Assembly: GCA_018257865.1 (NCBI GenBank) | Contig: JAEUBA010000298.1 | Span: forward strand, 1 to 11,735 | Length of the DNA: 11,735 nt | Direction: 5' to 3' | Source: Stereocaulon alpinum | Taxonomy: Eukaryota; Ascomycota; Lecanoromycetes; Lecanorales; Stereocaulaceae | Shown here: positions 9,619-11,735 of the stretch, in pieces | How the letters are laid out: every line of letters starts with the position of its first letter | Numbering within the stretch: the stretch's first letter is position 1 | Made by a program: the position numbers and the translations under genes | The notes under the pieces: generated by a model | The model's input: only the letters and a program-made list of their open reading frames with translations | Databases searched by the model: none | What the model was told of the DNA's origin: nothing

Positions 9619-10128
9619 TATATAGCCGTCCCGCAAGGGTTCGAGTTATTAGCGCTGATTAGTGGTGTTTATTGGTGTCCGTAGTAGTACCGGATTTGGC
9701 TGTTCGGTGGTTTGCTGGTTGAGGATGCGAGAAAGGGGGGAAGCCATATACACCGCCCAGGAGGCCTATACTCGTATAAAGAATCGGATGGCATAACATC
9801 CCGCTGGTCGTATTAGATAGTACTTACTTCTATCCTTATATACTTTACTTTAGGGGGGAGCCAACCCTTCAGCTTATAATTATAGTTATACGGCGCCGCT
9901 TACACTAAAGGCTCGCCTAGCCACTTAGATAGGGGCCGTCCTTTTCCAAAATACGCCTTCTAATTTATAACTTAGTATATCCTTCTCTTAGTCCTGTATA
10001 CCTATAACCCTAGCCTTCCCCTAGGATAGACTGCGCGTCAGTCTTAACCGGTGGATACGCATCGAGCGTACGTAGATATTAGATTTTTTAAATTAACGGC
10101 TGGGTAGGTGTTGCCTGTGCTCTTCACT

Positions 10129-10155
10129 TATCGGGCTGAGATACTGCACCCGATA
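10129..10155. other. Stem-loop in the island, 7-bp stem
   Basis: Arms tatcggg (10129-10135) and cccgata (10149-10155) pair perfectly around a 13-base loop. Confidence 0.5.
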
Positions 10156-10226
10156 CCAATTCTTGCTGTCTAGTCTCGATCGTAGGGGAGGTATAATAGT
10201 TATGGTGGAGTTGGGGTAGGTGTTAT

Positions 10227-10271
10227 CGCGTTGCCCGAAAAACTCTGCACGGAGTTCTCAGCAACCACGCG
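10227..10271. other. Nested stem-loop in the island
   Basis: Outer arms cgcgttgc (10227-10234) and gcaa-cca-cgcg (10261-10271) pair with a 3-base bulge. Inside, aactc (10241-10245) pairs with gagtt (10252-10256) around a 6-base loop. The inverted repeat works on either strand, so the strand of any RNA is unknown. Confidence 0.5.
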
Positions 10272-10306
10272 ACGTCTTAACATCGTTCAACCTGCAATAT
10301 ATTAGG

Positions 10307-10371
10307 GGAGACATCTCGGCTCTGAATAGGTATTCAGGTTCGTAGCTAGCACCGCGTACAGGTGTGTCTCC
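10307..10371. other. Three-stem fold near the island's right end
   Basis: A closing 7-bp stem, ggagaca (10307-10313) with tgtctcc (10365-10371), encloses two hairpins: ctgaat/attcag (10322-10337) and cacc/ggtg with a 7-base loop (10350-10364). The last lies directly beside the closing stem. The layout is loosely tRNA-like, but the conserved T-loop and D-loop bases are absent. Confidence 0.45.
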
Positions 10372-10381
10372 ATCGCTGGCC

Positions 10382-10394
10382 ACTAATACTAGGA
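10382..10394. repeat. 13-bp direct repeat, right copy (candidate target-site duplication)
   Basis: Identical to 9181-9193. The RIP-type coding relic resumes from here in frame 1. Confidence 0.8.
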
Positions 10395-11633
10395 ACTACT
10401 AACGTAGCTTAGTAAATAATAAATTAGAGACGTATATTTATTAAATATAGCTAAAACAGCTGATAGTATAGGGATAATAATACTAAATATCTTTATATAT
10501 AGAGTAGAATAGCTAGCGTACTAGACGATCTACCTAAATACCCTAATAGATAATAACCGATAGGTTTAAATATACTAGTAGGAAATATCAAAAATCGAGA
10601 GAGAATATAATTAGTAGATAGAAGGATAGATTAATAGTATATATACCTTAGTATATAGGTCTTATACTAACTAATTATTATAGTCGGTATAATATAAGTA
10701 GTAATAGCTAACCTGTACTATACTACCTATATAGCGTAAGCAGCCGAATTCTAGTACTACGACTACGGGATAATTATCTAATCCTAATAATTAAGTTCTA
10801 TTATCTAAAAGGATATAGCTTAGACTATTATTAACTTCGTTATCTATACCTATATATATATCTAATATTAAACCTAAAGATAAATATAAGGAGGCGGCGG
10901 GACCTATCGCTTAGGGTAGTTCTAGGCGTCGCTAAGTATAAAGATACTATTCCTTATAGGAATATTAATATATCTTCTACGTAACGAAGCCTATATTTAT
11001 CTTTAAGATTATAAGTGGTAATAATACTAATAGCCTATTACTATAGCTAGAATAAGACCTAGTAGCTCTAAGTAACCTTATAATAAAAATATAGAGAGAA
11101 TAGAAGGCTAAGCTCTAAAGGACGAAGGGGCCTTAAGTTATTAGTAATTTAGATACCTCTAGTAATATACTAACTCCTAAAGAAGCTTATAAGGTTAATA
11201 CTCCTAAACCCCTACCTATTTATCTAATACTATATATTAGCTAATATTTTCGCAGCTTCTAGATAGCCTAAGCGAATTTAGAAGTTTTATAATAAGGAGA
11301 ATAAGATTAATTATTAAAATAATAGTAGAATAGCTATACTAAATAATTAAGGATTAGAAGAATATTATATTAAACCTACTATTTAATATATGATTTACTT
11401 TCGCAGATCTAGAGAAAGGTATAAGTATTCTTCTTTTCTAAATAAGAACGAAATATATAGCTGATAGGTCTAAGATAAGGGTTATTTTTTAGTACCGGTA
11501 ATTATAATAAGTCTATATTACGTTTTCTTTTTTAGTATAATAAGCGGTATTAGACTTAGGTATAAGAGTATAGATCTATAGAAACCTTTACCCGCTGGTG
11601 CTATTATTTTTATTATAACAGCGCTTTATTATA

Positions 11634-11652
11634 TATTCGAAGAATACGAATA
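11634..11652. repeat. 6-bp inverted repeat
   Basis: Arms tattcg and cgaata flank a 7-base loop. The arms are short, and it may be chance in this base composition. Confidence 0.3.
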
Positions 11653-11735
11653 TAGCTCCTATAGGATTAAGAGATAGGACGGTATATTAGTTAGTAGTAA
11701 GTTAACCTAATACTTAAAGAATAACTTATAAGCTA

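Larger units (their letters stand above)
9194..10381. mobile_element. 1,188-bp island of near-normal composition, probable insertion
   Basis: CA and TG reappear abruptly at 9194 and vanish soon after 10381, with the 13-bp repeat on both sides. The left end starts with ttgattgattgg; read on the minus strand this is a short AATC-type 3' tail next to the duplication. The ends show no terminal inverted repeats and no TG...CA long terminal repeat. No convincing gene is visible: the longest ATG frame I found by eye is about 41 codons on the minus strand (9669-9794), not called. The interior contains a G-rich tract at 9599-9618 and a segment, about 9800-10020, with few CA/TG, suggesting mild RIP. 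The right 300 bases hold several stem-loops. It could be a non-autonomous retroposon read on the minus strand or another kind of inserted DNA; a surviving single-copy host segment is less likely given the repeat. Confidence 0.6.
10382..11735 (+). pseudogene. Unidentified coding relic, 3' part, open to the window end
   Basis: Frame 1 is protein-like from the 13-bp repeat onward and has no TGA through 11735; all interruptions are TAA or TAG. Legible parts include E-L-L-T near 10394, I-A-K-T-A-D-S-I-G near 10447, Q-P-N-S-S-T-T-T-T-G near 10741, I-S-G-N-N-T-N-S-L-L-L near 11011, and L-T-P-K-E-A-Y-K-V-N-T-P-K-P near 11170. Clusters of TAG-TAG suggest lost Trp pairs. A few CA and TG survive here (for example 11014, 11391-11405, 11596), so RIP is slightly less complete than in the left half. 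I do not recognise the protein. Frame 1 here is the continuation of frame 3 left of the island once the island and one repeat copy are removed. The end after about 11373 is uncertain, as one of the TAA codons may be genuine. Confidence 0.45.

Noticed and set aside
9622..9648. ggttcgagt similar to a Pol III B box, with a possible tRNA
   Set aside because: The last two B-box bases differ, no A box lies at a suitable distance, and no acceptor stem can be drawn.
9669..9794. Minus-strand ATG frame of 41 codons, and a plus-strand ATG frame of 23 codons at 9725-9796
   Set aside because: Both are short, overlap each other on opposite strands and have no recognisable motif, so they are expected by chance in normal-composition DNA.
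10307..10371. tRNA gene on either strand
   Set aside because: The closing stem and adjacent hairpin resemble the layout, but the length is 65 bases, the T loop and anticodon loop are wrong, and the conserved bases are missing.

Overview
The window looks like nuclear DNA of a filamentous ascomycete (Pezizomycotina) that has been saturated by repeat-induced point mutation (RIP). Outside one island the dinucleotides CA and TG are almost gone and TA is in great excess: I count three CA/TG in bases 1-600, against seven in a single 60-base line (10081-10140) of the island. CpG, CC/GG and AG/CT survive, so this is CpA-to-TpA mutation on both strands and not simple AT richness. Every gene in the RIP-affected part is therefore a dead relic. 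In-frame TAA and TAG codons mark former Gln and Trp, ATA stands for Met, and TAT/TAC often stand for His or Cys. I read the relics by following the frame that stays protein-like when TAA/TAG are treated as former Gln/Trp. All calls are limited by that method, and gene ends are approximate.

Layout. Bases 1-2105 hold the C-terminal part of a probable SNF2-family ATPase/helicase relic. Bases 2104-2430 are two tandem copies of a 164-bp unit. Bases about 2521-5020 hold a long unidentified coding relic with an internal repeat. Bases about 5030-7505 hold a second SNF2-like relic, truncated in its helicase C lobe and carrying a 244-bp tandem duplication. About 800 bp of it is a direct repeat of the first relic. 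Bases about 7508-8090 hold a short unidentified relic, and 8174-8256 a cluster of nested palindromes. From about 8320 to the window end lies another unidentified coding relic. It is split by a 1,188-bp island (9194-10381) of nearly normal base composition. All relics read on the plus strand.

The most interesting object is the island. It is bounded exactly by a 13-bp direct repeat (9181-9193 and 10382-10394). Removing the island plus one repeat copy joins the protein-like frame on the left to the protein-like frame on the right. This is what an insertion with a target-site duplication would leave. One end carries a short (GATT)n run, there are no terminal inverted repeats, and the other end can fold into compact stem-loops. 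It may be a non-autonomous retroposed element, or other DNA inserted into a repeat that RIP has hit.

How the genes worked together cannot be told. I see no reverse transcriptase, integrase or transposase that would make this an ordinary transposon. The same-strand run of helicase-like and unknown genes, all mutated by RIP, suggests a multi-gene segment once present in several copies, such as a subtelomeric duplication or a large mobile element.
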